From Nansenia antarctica (Eukaryota > Chordata > Actinopteri > Argentiniformes > Microstomatidae), in assembly GCA_963989245.1 (NCBI GenBank), contig CAXDII010000267.1, forward strand, positions 354,001 through 418,000: a stretch of DNA of 64,000 nt. The letters run 5' to 3'. Shown here in pieces: positions 51,326 through 61,836 of this stretch (position 1 is the stretch's first letter; each line of letters opens with the position of its first letter). A model generated the notes under the pieces. It saw only the letters and a program-made list of their open reading frames with translations, did no database searches and was not told the DNA's origin. The position numbers and the translations under genes are program-made.

Positions 51326-51562
51326 ATACAATTAATGATCACAGAACTGATGTTCTTTCTGTAATTTTTTGGTTCTAGATTTAAAAATGGTGAATGTACT
51401 ACTCTCTCTGATACTAGAAGTGTCATGTGAAGCACCCTGCCCCTACCAGAGCAGAGCAGCATACAGTGCTGCCTCAATACTCTGGCATGTTTTTTAACTG
51501 AAGTCTATGCACAGCTCCTTTTTGGTTTAACATGTGTTTCCTATTTATTTTGTTGTCATGCA

Positions 51563-51670
51563 GCACTGCCACACCATGCTCCTCCATCACAGTCTGCAGC
51601 CTCTCTCCCTCCGCCCCCAACGCAGCCTGCAGCCTCTCTCCCTCCGCCCCCAACACAGCCTGCAGCTGAG
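51563..51670. repeat. Tandem 33-bp C-rich units
   Basis: GCAGCCTCTCTCCCTCCGCC recurs at about 51595 and 51628 with CCCAACGCAGCCT/CCCAACACAGCCT. Exon-like composition but no gene model. Confidence 0.5.
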
Positions 51671-51814
51671 CCTTCCATCCCCAGCTACGATCACAATGTC
51701 GGCCGCTGGAACTGCTGTCCCCATCAGAGCATCTGGATGAAGATGGGGCTGAATGGCCATGGGTTGAGTGGCCAGGGTCCTGATCAGTGTGGCACCTTAG
51801 AAGGGAAAGAGACT

Positions 51815-51849
<35 letters not shown>
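51815..51849. repeat. (CA)n microsatellite
   Basis: About 17 CA units. Confidence 0.9.
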
Positions 51850-51852
<3 letters not shown>

Positions 51853-52271
51853 TAGAGTTTTTATTTACAATGAAATGATTAATTAATGTTGTAACACTGT
51901 TGGAAATTGTTTTAAATATGCACATTTTGTTTTAGTTCGATACAACCAAGGTTTAATCAGTTTTGTTTATTTTTTATGTACATGGTTTAGCAGTTGTGCG
52001 TGTGTGCTTTTTAATGAATCAAGTGTGGAGTTCAATACATCCATGTGTCTGTGTATGTTTTAAAACAGTATAATGGTTACATTAACATCAACAATGGAGC
52101 TTAGGGTTAGAGAACTCAACAGGGCAGAATACATTGCAATGTTAAACCAATAAATAGCATAAGATGTCCTGTTTTCTTTAATGAAATGAATTATAAATCA
52201 TCAAAACATGTTGTGTTACATTAAACATTTAATTGATTAAGACTTTAAAAAAGAAAATATTTTTGACAGTA

Positions 52272-52302
52272 ATGTCCTCAGGTGGATTCGAACCCGCGGC
52301 TG
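52272..52302 (-). pseudogene. tRNA-like 3' fragment
   Basis: The minus strand reads GCCGCGGGTTCGAATCCACC then TGAGGACA: a complete B box and acceptor-like end, no 5' half. Isoacceptor not identifiable. Confidence 0.4.
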
Positions 52303-52530
52303 AAAAGACGGCAAGAAAGGGTCAATAAACGGTTAAAAATCTCCGTTATAGCAACACGCGACTGGCCTTGAGGCTTGAGGCTTGAAAAGACTCTGAGAAG
52401 ACTCTGAGAAGAAGCCACATTTCATTGTCAGGATGTGGACATGCAGGATGAACGTCTCACTCCAGATCCGAAGGTGTCAGAGTTCGATTAGATTGACCTT
52501 TTTTGTCATTGCACTGAGTACAATTACTGA

Positions 52531-52602
52531 GACATACTTGGGCGCAACAATAGCCACTTAGTCCAGATGAGAAGGCTGAGTCTCCAAATCACGTCAGGGT
52601 AA
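52531..52602 (+). pseudogene. Decayed tRNA-Trp copy (unit 1)
   Basis: GGCGCAACAATAGCCACTTA followed by GTCCAGATGAGAAGG and TCCAAATCACGTCAGGGTAA aligns with tRNA-Trp along its length but with a broken D stem, anticodon stem and acceptor. Kept in every unit. Confidence 0.7.
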
Positions 52603-52735
52603 ATTAGCAGTCAACATGTAACCCTCTGTTCCGCACTAGAAGCAAAGTGTCATTGTGAAGACCTTCAAATGCAGGATGCGCATTATCTCAGTACTATTGC
52701 AATCAAATTGCCAATGGAGCAGTCAAAGGAAGGTC

Positions 52736-52808
52736 AGCCCGAACAGGGACTTGAACCCTGGACCCTCAGATTAAAAGTCTGATGCTCTACCGACTGAGCT
52801 ATCCAGGC
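52736..52808 (-). tRNA. tRNA-Lys(TTT), variant (unit 1)
   Basis: 73 nt, loop CTTTTAA with anticodon TTT and B box GGTTCAAGTCC. The acceptor 5' strand is GCCTGGA (C4 to T, still G-T paired) and the discriminator base is T instead of G, so this copy may be impaired. Confidence 0.88.
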
Positions 52809-52913
52809 TCTTGAAGATGAAGCGAACATGATGTTCCGTTTCCATACAGGCTTCCTACTTCTTACTTTGACTTTTTCAAAGCGTTTTCTTTAAAACGATA
52901 GGCCTATTGAAAA

Positions 52914-52985
52914 GACTCTGTGGCGCAACGGTAACGCGTCTGACTCCAGATCAGAAGGTTGCATGTTCAAATCACGTCAGGGTCA
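52914..52985 (+). tRNA. tRNA-Trp(CCA), variant (unit 1)
   Basis: 72 nt with a fully paired acceptor (GACTCTG/CAGGGTC) and anticodon CCA. Relative to units 2-3 it has GTAACGCG in the D arm and a T-stem mismatch (GCATG). A TTTT terminator follows at about 52991. Confidence 0.85.
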
Positions 52986-53139
52986 GGGTGTTTTAGTTGA
53001 AAGCCACTGGCTTGGAGAAGAAGCCACATTTCATTGTCAGGATGTGGACATGCAGGATGAACGTCTCACTCCAGATCAGAAGGTGTCAGAGTTCGATTAG
53101 ATTGACCTTTTTTGTCATTGCACTGAGTACAATTACTGA

Positions 53140-53211
53140 GACATACTTGTGGCGCAACAATATCCACTTAGTCCAGATGAGAAGGCTGAGTCTCCAAATC
53201 ACGTCAGGGTA
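53140..53211 (+). pseudogene. Decayed tRNA-Trp copy (unit 2)
   Basis: Same decayed form as at 52531, with TTGTGGCGCAACAATATCC. Confidence 0.7.
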
Positions 53212-53345
53212 AATTAGCAGTCAACATGTAACCCTCTGTTCCGCACTAGAAGCAAAGCGTCATTGTGAAGACCTTCAAATGCAGGATGCGCATTATCTCA
53301 GCACTATTGCAATCAAATTGCCAATGGAGCAGTCAAAGGAAGGTT

Positions 53346-53418
53346 CGCCCGAACAGGGACTTGAACCCTGGACCCTCAGATTAAAAGTCTGATGCTCTAC
53401 CGACTGAGCTATCCGGGC
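53346..53418 (-). tRNA. tRNA-Lys(TTT) (unit 2)
   Basis: 73 nt starting GCCCGGATAGCTCAGTCGG, anticodon TTT, T arm CAGGGTTCAAGTCCCTG, acceptor TTCGGGC and discriminator G. Fully canonical. Confidence 0.95.
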
Positions 53419-53512
53419 TCTTGAAGATGAGGCGAACATGATGTTCGGTTTCCATACAGGCTTTCTACTTCTTACTTTGACGTTTTCTTTAAAACGATAG
53501 ACCTATTGAAAA

Positions 53513-53584
53513 GACTCTGTGGCGCAACGGTAGCGCGTCTGACTCCAGATCAGAAGGTTGCGTGTTCAAATCACGTCAGGGTCA
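53513..53584 (+). tRNA. tRNA-Trp(CCA) (unit 2)
   Basis: 72 nt starting GACTCTGTGGCGCAACGG, anticodon CCA in CTCCAGA, T arm GCGTGTTCAAATCACGT and paired acceptor. T4 terminator at about 53590. The BEL LTR begins 20 bp after its end. Confidence 0.95.
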
Positions 53585-53604
53585 GGGTGTTTTAGTTGAA
53601 AGCC

Positions 53605-54164
53605 ACTATTCTGTTCCCACTGCGCGTAACCAGGGCGCAACTTCAACAGATAGCGAACACACACTGACACATCAATGAATCCTCAGACGCTGGAGTAAAG
53701 TTTAGTTCTTTACTAAATCCTCAGAAACATGAGTGGTCGTTTGGTTATTTTTATAAAACTGTAAATAAACATAAGAGTACAATTACTGTAATGCTCAACA
53801 CTATACTGTTACTCTTTCAACATCAACAGTATGTAGCCAACATATAATATCAATATAGCAATACAAATAGTTATACTTAAATAATATAAGCTATGTATTT
53901 ATAAACATATACATTATACATTGTAGTTAAACAAGAAAAGAAAAGGCAACTTACAAGCAAAGCCTTTTCCAGGGCAAGAATGTAAACAAAGAGATTCTCC
54001 GGAGCTCTTTCTCTCAGCTTGATAGCTACGAGCTATCACGTCTGAACAGTGTGCTCACGTCATGTGACAAAACAAAACCGAAACTGAATAAAGGCAGTAA
54101 CGAATGTAATGTCATAAAATGTCCACTAGATGTCTCCAAAATGAAAACCTAAGAAACCATGACA
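53605..54164 (-). repeat. BEL 3' LTR
   Basis: 560 bp. The minus strand starts TGTCATGG and ends GAACAGAATAGT. Differs from the 5' LTR by a few bases (for example GATAGCTACGAGC against TAGTTGCTGCTACG near 54020/60445). Minus-strand CAGACGGGGAG next to it (54165-54176) serves as a polypurine tract. Confidence 0.9.
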
Positions 54165-54214
54165 CTCCCCGTCTGGTATGGAGGAAATACCACTATGAAC
54201 TAACTCAGGGATAC

Positions 54215-55561
54215 TCAGTCCTTTGGCGACATGAGAAGCACTGTCTCAGATATTGGTCTCAAGAACGTTTTAGCAGTCCCATGTTTGGTGATCTTCACTT
54301 CGATTCTTCTGATCTTCCCGTCCTTGTCAGGGAATGTCTGGCTGACTAGTCCTAAGGGCCAGTTGTTGCGCTTAGCTTGAGCATCTTTGAGAAGGACCAA
54401 ATCCCCTACTTTGAGGTTCGGACGTTCCTCTTGCCACTTGCTGCGACTCTGTAGTGTCGTGAGGTATTCATGTCTCCATCTACTCCAGAAAGTATTTGCA
54501 AGGTGCTGAACCTGTTTCCACTGCTGTCTGTGGAGGTCCGTATCACTGAAATTTCCCGGAGGAGGAAGTGGAGTGGACATCTTCTGCGTAAGAAGCATAG
54601 CTGGTGTTAGAAGAAAAGGAGAGTCTGGATCCATTGAGATGGGGGTGAGAGGTCTGGCGTTGATTATGGCTGTAACCTCTGCCATCAGGGTGGAGAGAAC
54701 TTCATGAGTCAGGCGAGAAGGGCAAGCCTTGAGCAGCATGGAGTCAAGTATGCGCCTTGATATCCCTATCATCCTTTCCCAGGAGCCTCCCATGTGGGAT
54801 GAATGAGGTGGGTTGAAGACCCATGAGCAGCCCTCTTCTCCCAGGTACTTTCGAATGCTAGGCATGTTGGGGTCGGTCAGCAGAATGTTCAGCTCTCGGC
54901 ATGCGCCTGTGAAATTTGTTCCACAATCTGATCTAATCTGTTTGGCAGGTCCTCTTAGACTAAAGAACCTGCGTAGCGCATTGATAAAGCATGATGTGTC
55001 CATTGACTCAATCAATTCGATGTGGACAGCGCGCGTACTTAGACATGTGAAAAGAACAGCCCATCTTTTACTGTTTGCCTGTCCTCCTCTTGTGCGTCTT
55101 GTGCTTACATTCCAGGGGCCGAAGACGTCCAGTCCCACGTAGGTGAATGGGGGTTCAGTACTCAGGCGATCAACAGGTAGGTCGGCCATCCTCTGTTCCG
55201 TCACTCTGCCTCTGAGCTTCTTGCAGGTTACACAGCCGTGAAGGATGCCTTTGATCAGTCGTCTTGCTCCCATGATCCAGTACCCTGCAGTGCGGACAGC
55301 GCCTTCGGTAAAGACTCGGCCTTGGTGCATCACCCTTTGGTGATGGTGTTCCACAAGTAGCTTTGCGATGTGTTTCCGTCCCGGAATAACAAGAGGGTGT
55401 TTTTCCTTGTAGGCGAGATCTGAATGTCTGAGCCGTCCCCCTATTCTCAGGAGGCCTTCTTCGTCGCAATAGGGATTGAGTTTCTTCAGAGGACTACTTC
55501 TTGAGATGTCCTTTCCACTTGCTATGCACGCAAGTTCGTCCTTGTAAGCCTCTCCTTGCAC
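54215..55561 (-). pseudogene. BEL/Pao integrase region of pol
   Basis: 448 open codons. An HHCC zinc-binding motif (EHHHQRVMHQGR...GCVTCKKL) is followed by the DDE core: D in VGLDVFGPW, D in RSDCGTNF and E in GGSWERMIG. The C-terminal domain typical of Pao elements (FWSRWRHEYL...LKVGDLVLL) follows. It is separated from upstream pol by stops or a frame change at 55562-55668. Confidence 0.85.
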
Positions 55562-55667
55562 GCATTTGATGATGATGAGTTCAGCTTTTGTCAGTTCTTC
55601 AGCTGTGCGAGGCTGCTTGCAGTGATGCCATGAACTGCAAGTTTGATTCTGATCTTTGCTGGTAGCC

Positions 55668-56375
55668 TTACAGGATTCGGACGATGTGGATGAGTGAACT
55701 TGTTGCTCTCACAAGTCGCTTCCATGAGGAAAAACGCTCGAATCTGTGAGATCCAAGGTGTGTTCTGTCGTTGGGCAGGTTGGTGATGTGTGCCCGCACC
55801 TCTATGTCTGAGTCCGGGTTGATGAGGTCAAAGACTTCAGGTGATGATGGTTCCTCTACTTGTAGCAGAAACGTTGGTCCTCTAAGCCAGGTTGTCTCAC
55901 CTAGCATAGCTGCAGGCACAGAACGTGTGCCAAGGTCAGCTGGGTTATGGCTTGTGGAGATGTAGTGCCACTGGGTTGGTTCAGAAGGCCGCCGTATACG
56001 CTGCACTCTGTTGCTCACATATACATAGAACCTTCTTGTCTGGTTGCTGATGTATCCTAGGACAACTCGGCTATCTGTATAGAACTTGACAGCATCCAGA
56101 GCTATATCTAGCTCGCTTGTGACTAGCTCAGCGACTTCCACACCCAACACGGCAGCTCCCAACTCCAATCTTGGGATAGTGTGAGCCGACTGTGGAGTTA
56201 ACTTAGCTTTTCCAAGGACAAATCCTACTAGGCGACTGCTGCAATAGCCTTCACTGAAGCGTCTGAGAACACGTGTAGCTCCTTTCTTATGGCTGTTGAG
56301 ATTGTAGAAGCAGAATAGGTTCTTGGGATCTCCAACTGCCTGAGGTCTTGAAGAGAGCTTCTCCAAGCGTTCCAC
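55668..56375 (-). pseudogene. BEL/Pao RNase H region of pol
   Basis: This frame continues RNase H (FVLGKAKLTP...IPRLELGAAVLG, YTDSRVVLGYI, HNPADLGTR) after a frameshift near 56228-56300 relative to the RT frame, whose last residues include FSDAS, the first RNase H aspartate. Confidence 0.82.
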
Positions 56376-58015
56376 TCATCTTCCCTTTCTGGAGGAAGAG
56401 GAGAGTCCCAGTCGGAGGCTTCGTTTGTGAGCTCTCGTAACAGGATCTTTCCCTGTATGGTAACTGGTGCAACGAATCCAAGTGGATCGAAGAGGCCGTT
56501 GACAGTAGCTAGAACACCCCTACGTGTGAAGGGCTTTGTGGATTCTGCTACTTGAAACGTGAAGACATCTTTCTTCAGATCCCAACTCACTCCAAGGCTC
56601 TGTTGAATAGGAGTGGGATCGACATCCAAGTTTAGGTCTTTGAGTCCCTTTGCTCGGTCCTCAGCAGAGAATGCTTCCATAACCTCCTGGCTGTTGGAAG
56701 CAACTTTGTGAAGTCGCAGGTTCGACACAGCAAGCATCTCCTGTGTCCGCTTCAGTAGGTCGATGGCTTCACGTGCTGTGGGCCTTGACAGGAGTCCGTC
56801 GTCAACGTAGAACTCTCTTTCGATGAACAGTTTGGCGTCAGACCCAAATTCTTCTTCACCATGAGCTGCAGCACGTCTGAGACCATAGATTGCCACCGCA
56901 GGAGAGGGACTGTTCCCGAATACGTGAACCTTCATGCGGTACTCACATATGTCGTTCCTAGGATCGTTGTCCTCGTACCACAGAAAGCGGAGAAAGTTCC
57001 TGTGGTCTTCTTTCACAACGAAGCTGTGAAACATTTGTTCTATGTCCACAGTGACAGCGATCGGTTCTCGTCTGAATCGCACCAGTACTCCTAAGAGGCT
57101 GTTATTTAAGTCCGGACCAGAAAGGAGAACATCGTTCAGTGACACACCTTTCCATTTTGCACTGGAATCGAAGACGACTCGAATCTGGCCTGGCTTCTGA
57201 GGGTGATAAACCCCGAAGATAGGTAAGTACCAACATTCTTGTCCGTTCTCCAATGTAGGAGCCAGCTCAGCATGATCACGGTCGAAGATGTTCTGCATGA
57301 ACGCGATGAAGTGCCTCTTCATCTCGGGCCTTTTCTCCAGTGTGTTTTGAAGAGAGGTAAGTCGTGTGAGAGCCTGGCCTCGGCTGTGAGGGAGTTGCTG
57401 ACGGGGTGTTCTGAATGGCAATGGTGCCACCCAGCTGTTGCAGTCATCCATATACATTTCTTTGTCCATGACCTTTAAGAACAGTCTGTCTTCAATAGAG
57501 AGTCCAATCTTGTTGTCATCCCCGGACGTGTTGAAGATGGTGCTCCCTAAGTTGCATTCCCGGATACTGTGGGTGCCTTGCGCTGGGGCAATCTGATGTG
57601 CTGGCTTCTGAACATATTGCTCCTTCACCTGGATCCTGTTCGGACATGGGCTGAAGAATGAAGGGCGTTGGTTCTCAAGCACATTGGTGCGGTAGCTTTG
57701 GATGTCTGAAGGCTTGTGGGCTGCCTCTAGGCAGACTTCTCCTATGATGACCCATCCCAGGTCGAGTCGTTGTGCGTAGGGGGCGTCATGTGGACCGTTC
57801 CGTTGCTCCCGCACTTTATGAACTCTAAGGATGTCTCGGCCTAGCAAGAGAAGGATCTGTGCTTTAGAATCCAAAGGTGGTATACCATATACTATGGGCT
57901 TGAGGTGGGAATGATGCAACGCTGCTTCTGGCGTAGGTATCTCAGCTCTTTCGGTGGGAATGTTGTTACACTCTATTAGTGTAGGTAGTGTCACTGTTGT
58001 AGCTCCATCCACAGA
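56228..58015 (-). pseudogene. BEL/Pao protease end and reverse transcriptase
   Basis: About 595 codons in phase with the gag frame but separated from it by TAA at 58016-58018. It contains the LLLGRDIL protease motif (near residue 55), the RT palm (VVFDSSAKWKG, DIEQMFHSFVV) and the catalytic FYVDD. Ends at the frameshift in RNase H. Confidence 0.86.
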
Positions 58016-59926
58016 TTACACCACAATGCCTGTGGCTCTCCTTCCTGTCATCTGAGTTGTACCTGCACATGTACGAAGTGTGAATGCTGAATCTGACCCC
58101 TTGATGTGGAACATATCAAAGAATTCAGACCGTGCAAGCGACCTGTTGCTTTGGTCATCCAGCACAACGTATGCTCTGGTTGCTCTCTCTGGGTGTGCTT
58201 CTGGGAATATATTCACCAGGCAAATCTTCGAGCAGGATCTGCCGCTTTGACCCTCTCCACAGACTTCTGTGCAATTTGAGGTGACTGCAGATTGGTCTGA
58301 TCCTCCTTCTCCCTCCCCGCCATCCTCAGATGGGGCTGAAGGCGGAGGTCCTGGATGAAGAGCCGTGGTGTGGCTGTTACTCTCACACTCCATGCACTTG
58401 ATGGCTGTGGTGCAGTTCTTGGCTAGATGAGTAGTTGTGGAACAACATCTGAAGCAGACACCGTTGTCTTTGAGGAAGGCCTTGCGCTCCTCGAGGGGCT
58501 TGCTTCTGAAACCTCTGCAGCGTGTTAGGGGGTGTGGCTTCTTATGGAGAGGGCATAGTTTTTTTATGTCCACTGCTGTTCGGCCTGAACCGTCTCGTGT
58601 GTCTTTCTCGTGAGAGACATCTGTCTTGTGTGCAGAGACCATGCTCTTACTTTGTCTCTTGAATGGCTGCTCTGACTTCATCTGGGCTGTGTTACTCATC
58701 GATAGCCTGAAGCTTGGGTCATTGCGAGCTCGTGCCTCTTTGGTGATGAACTCGCAGAAGAATGTGAATGGGGGAAAAACTACCTGTCGCTCAGCTTTGT
58801 ATCTGGAACCCTGTGATATCCATTTCTCTTTGATGTTGTAGGGCAACTTTTCTACGATGGGCAAAATGCCGCGTGAAGTGTCCAGATAGCTCAAACCAGG
58901 CAGGTAACCTTCGAACATGGCTGCTTCCAACTCTTGGAGAAGGTCACTTAGCTCTCTCAGCTTCACAGGATCTTTATTGCTGATCTTTGGGAAGTTCTCC
59001 AGCCTGTCGAAGAGGGACTTTTCAATTACCTCTGGAGACCCGAAGCACTCTTCTAAGCGTTCCCAAGCTTTGCATAGACCTTGAGATGAATGACCTACAT
59101 GTACTGCTCTTATTCGTTTCACGTGCTTTGCAGATTCACTCCCTAACCACTTAATCATGAGGTCCATCTCTTCATTAGCACTGAGTAGTAGTCCGTCAAT
59201 GGCGTTCTTGAAGGACGACTTCCATGCCCAGTAATTTTCTGGGTGATCATCGAACTTGGTGAGACCGGAGGTTACGAGGTCTCTGCGTGCTAGGTACCGA
59301 GCCACATCACTGATGTCGGTTGTGTCACCGCTTCCTGTTGGTTTGTATGGTAAACCCTTGGGCCTGCTGGGTGTGGGCTGCTCTGATGTGGGCTGCCCTG
59401 ATGTCTTTGGCCTACTAGGTCGCAGTGATGGAGAGCTGTGCTCATGCTTCACGGTGGAGGAGTGCTGTCTCTCGTATGAAACAGTCAGACGCTGTCTGGG
59501 TGGTGAGGAGGATCCTAGGAACTGCCTATGGACTATCGGTTCCAGATTGGCTATAGAGTCCTTAACATCTTCGGCAGATAGTGGTAGCTGTGACTGTTGT
59601 TCTACGTACTGGCGTGTGCGGTCAACAGTGGCATGAATGACAGCTTCGATACCGTTGTTTTCTTCCTCCGCTGCTGCTTCAAGAACATTAGCTTCAGCGA
59701 TGGCTTCTGCCACTTCTTTCTCATGCAGCAAGTTCTTTAATTTTGCTTCCATTTGGGCTTTTTCGATCATAATCTCTGATTCCATTTTTGCATAGCCAGC
59801 ATGTGTGCGTGCTACTTCCACTTTGACACGTGCATTGACAGCTGCCCTACTGGCTGTTGATTTAAAAGACCTAGATGTGCTAGAGGCCACTGACCTTGTC
59901 TCAACATTGCTCAACTCTTCCATCAT
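58016..59926 (-). CDS. BEL/Pao Gag and protease N-part
   Basis: 636 residues. A coiled-coil-like, Ala/Glu-rich N-terminus (about 45-105) is followed by a Pao-type capsid domain (FDDHPENYWAWKSSF ... LPYNIKEKWISQG, about 225-380). Next come Cys/His knuckles (CPLHKKPHPLTRC, CFRCCSTTTHLAKNC, CMECESNSH; about 465-530) and an aspartic-protease start (VVLDDQSN, about 590). The stop inside the protease region is a probable nonsense mutation, because pol continues in phase. Confidence 0.88.
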   Translation of the reverse strand: MMEELSNVETRSVASSTSRSFKSTASRAAVNARVKVEVARTHAGYAKMESEIMIEKAQMEAKLKNLLHEKEVAEAIAEANVLEAAAEEENNGIEAVIHATVDRTRQYVEQQSQLPLSAEDVKDSIANLEPIVHRQFLGSSSPPRQRLTVSYERQHSSTVKHEHSSPSLRPSRPKTSGQPTSEQPTPSRPKGLPYKPTGSGDTTDISDVARYLARRDLVTSGLTKFDDHPENYWAWKSSFKNAIDGLLLSANEEMDLMIKWLGSESAKHVKRIRAVHVGHSSQGLCKAWERLEECFGSPEVIEKSLFDRLENFPKISNKDPVKLRELSDLLQELEAAMFEGYLPGLSYLDTSRGILPIVEKLPYNIKEKWISQGSRYKAERQVVFPPFTFFCEFITKEARARNDPSFRLSMSNTAQMKSEQPFKRQSKSMVSAHKTDVSHEKDTRDGSGRTAVDIKKLCPLHKKPHPLTRCRGFRSKPLEERKAFLKDNGVCFRCCSTTTHLAKNCTTAIKCMECESNSHTTALHPGPPPSAPSEDGGEGEGGSDQSAVTSNCTEVCGEGQSGRSCSKICLVNIFPEAHPERATRAYVVLDDQSNRSLARSEFFDMFHIKGSDSAFTLRTCAGTTQMTGRRATGIVV

Positions 59927-60030
59927 GAATATTGCTGTGTGCTTGGCGTGAGCAAGGATGATGGGGAGCAGTGCTTGCGCTGAAGATCTCTCTCCTTGAG
60001 TCGATCCGCCCGCTGAGTGGTTGCTTTTTT

Positions 60031-60592
60031 ACTATTCTGTTCCCACTGCGCGTAACCAGGGCGCAACTTCAACAGATAGCGAACACACACTGACACATCA
60101 ATGAATCCTCAGACGCTGGAGTAAAGTTTAGTTCTTTACTAAATCCTCAGAAACATGAGTGGTCGTTTGGTTATTTTTATAAAACTGTAAATAAACATAA
60201 GAGTACAATTACTGTAATGCTCAACACTATACTGTTACTCTTTCAACATCAACAGTATGTAGCCAACATATAATATCAATATAGCAATACAAATATTTAT
60301 ACTTAAATAATATAAGCTATGTATTTATAAACATATACATTATACATTGTAGTTAAACAAGAAAAGAAAAGGCAACTTACAAGCAAAGCCTTTTCCAGGG
60401 CAAGAATGTAAACAAAGAGATTCTCCGGAGCTCTTTCTCTCAGCTAGTTGCTGCTACGAGCTATCACGTCTGAACAGTGTGCTCACGTCATGTGACTAAA
60501 CAAAACCGAAACTGAATAAAGGCAGTAACGAATGTAATGTCATAAAATGTCCACTAGATGTCTCCAAAATGAAAACCTAAGAAACCATGACA
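60031..60592 (-). repeat. BEL 5' LTR
   Basis: 562 bp, near-identical to 53605-54164. Its minus-strand 3' edge (GAATAGT) borders the internal sequence AAAAAAGCAACCACTC. Confidence 0.9.
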
Positions 60593-60705
60593 AAGCCACA
60601 TTTCATTGTCAGGATGTGGACATGCATGATCAACGTCTCACTCCAGATCAGAAGGTGTTCGATTAGATTGACCTTTTTTGTCATTGCACTGAGTACAGTT
60701 ACTGA

Positions 60706-60777
60706 GACATACTTGTGGCGCAACAATAGCCACTTAGTCCAGATGAGAAGGCTGAGTCTCCAAATCACGTCAGGGTA
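60706..60777 (+). pseudogene. Decayed tRNA-Trp copy (unit 3)
   Basis: Same decayed form as units 1-2. Confidence 0.7.
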
Positions 60778-60911
60778 AATTAGCAGTCAACATGTAACCC
60801 TCTGTTCCCCACTAGAAGCAAAGTGTCATTGTGAAGACCTTCAAATGCAGGATGCGCATTATCCCAGCACTATTGCAATCAAATTGCCAATGGAGCAGTC
60901 AAAGGAAGGTC

Positions 60912-60984
60912 CGCCCGAACAGGGACTTGAACCCTGGACCCTCAGATTAAAAGTCTGATGCTCTACCGACTGAGCTATCCGGGC
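60912..60984 (-). tRNA. tRNA-Lys(TTT) (unit 3)
   Basis: 73 nt, canonical, identical in sequence to the unit 2 gene. Confidence 0.95.
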
Positions 60985-61078
60985 TCTTGAAGATGTAGCG
61001 AACATGATGTTCCGTTTCCATACAGGCTTCCTACTTCTTACTTTGACGTTTTCTTTAAAACAATAGACCTATTGAAAA

Positions 61079-61150
61079 GACTCTGTGGCGCAACGGTAGC
61101 GCGTCTGACTCCAGATCAGAAGGTTGCGTGTTCAAATCACGTCAGGGTCA
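61079..61150 (+). tRNA. tRNA-Trp(CCA) (unit 3)
   Basis: 72 nt, identical to the unit 2 gene, with a TTTT terminator at about 61156. Confidence 0.95.
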
Positions 61151-61298
61151 GGGTGTTTTAGTTGAAAGCCACTGGCTTGGAGAAGAAGCCACATTTCATT
61201 GTCAGGATGTGGACATGCAGGATGAACGTCTCACTCCAGATCAGAAGGTGTTCGATTAGATTGACCTTTTTTGTCATTGCACTGAGTACAATTACTGA

Positions 61299-61370
61299 GA
61301 CATACTTGTGGCGCAACAATAGCCACTTAGTCCAGATGAGAAGGCTGAGTCTCCAAATCACGTCATGGTG
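61299..61370 (+). pseudogene. Decayed tRNA-Trp copy (unit 4)
   Basis: As in other units, with an extra change at its end (GTCATGGTGA). Confidence 0.68.
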
Positions 61371-61485
61371 AATTAGCAGTCAGAAGCACTAGAAAAGCAT
61401 CATTGTGAAGACCTTCAAATGCAGGATGCGCATTATCTCAGCACTATTGCAATCAAATTGCCAATGGAGCAGTCAAAGGAAGGTT

Positions 61486-61558
61486 CGCCCGAACAGGGAC
61501 TTGAACCCTGGACCCTCAGATTAAAAGTCTGATGCTCTACCGACTGAGCTATCCGGGC
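61486..61558 (-). tRNA. tRNA-Lys(TTT) (unit 4)
   Basis: 73 nt, canonical, same as units 2 and 3. Confidence 0.95.
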
Positions 61559-61663
61559 TCTTAAAGAAGAGGCGAACATGATGTTCCGTTTCCATACAGG
61601 CTTCCTACTTCTTACTTTGACTTTTTCAAAACTTTTTCTTTAAAACGATAGGCCTATTGAAAA

Positions 61664-61734
61664 GACTCTGTGACGCAACGGTAGCGCGTCTGACTCCAGA
61701 TCAGAAGGTTGAGTGTTCAAATCACGTCAGGGCA
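61664..61734 (+). pseudogene. tRNA-Trp(CCA), degenerate (unit 4)
   Basis: Anticodon CCA is kept, but the A box is changed (TGACGC), the T stem is mutated (GAGTG) and one acceptor base is deleted (GGG-CA). Probably inactive. Confidence 0.82.
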
Positions 61735-61836
61735 AGGTGTTTTAGTTGAAAGCCACTGGCTTGGAGAAGAAGCCACATTTCATTGTCAGGATGTGGACAT
61801 GCAGGATGAACGTCTCACTCCAGATCAGAAGGTGTT

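Larger units (their letters stand above)
52400..53600. repeat. tRNA-Lys/Trp tandem array, units 1-2
   Basis: Units of about 600 bp repeat with tRNA-Trp starts at 52914 and 53513 (period 599). Each has a decayed Trp-like copy, tRNA-Lys on minus and tRNA-Trp on plus. Units 3-5 continue at 60593-61835 beyond the BEL insertion. Confidence 0.88.
53605..60592 (-). mobile_element. BEL/Pao LTR retrotransposon in the tRNA array
   Basis: A 6,988-bp minus-strand element with 560/562-bp LTRs and the 5-bp duplication AAGCC (53600-53604, 60593-60597). BEL elements make 5-bp duplications. The coding part (54215-59926) holds gag with zinc knuckles, an A17-type protease region, RT with YVDD, RNase H and integrase, broken by one in-frame stop and at least one frameshift. 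No obvious tRNA primer site is readable next to the 5' LTR. Confidence 0.92.
60593..61835. repeat. tRNA-Lys/Trp tandem array, units 3-5
   Basis: The array resumes after the BEL insertion. Trp starts at 61079 and 61664 give a period of 585. A fifth unit begins at about 61760 and is cut at 61835 by LTR-like sequence. Confidence 0.85.
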
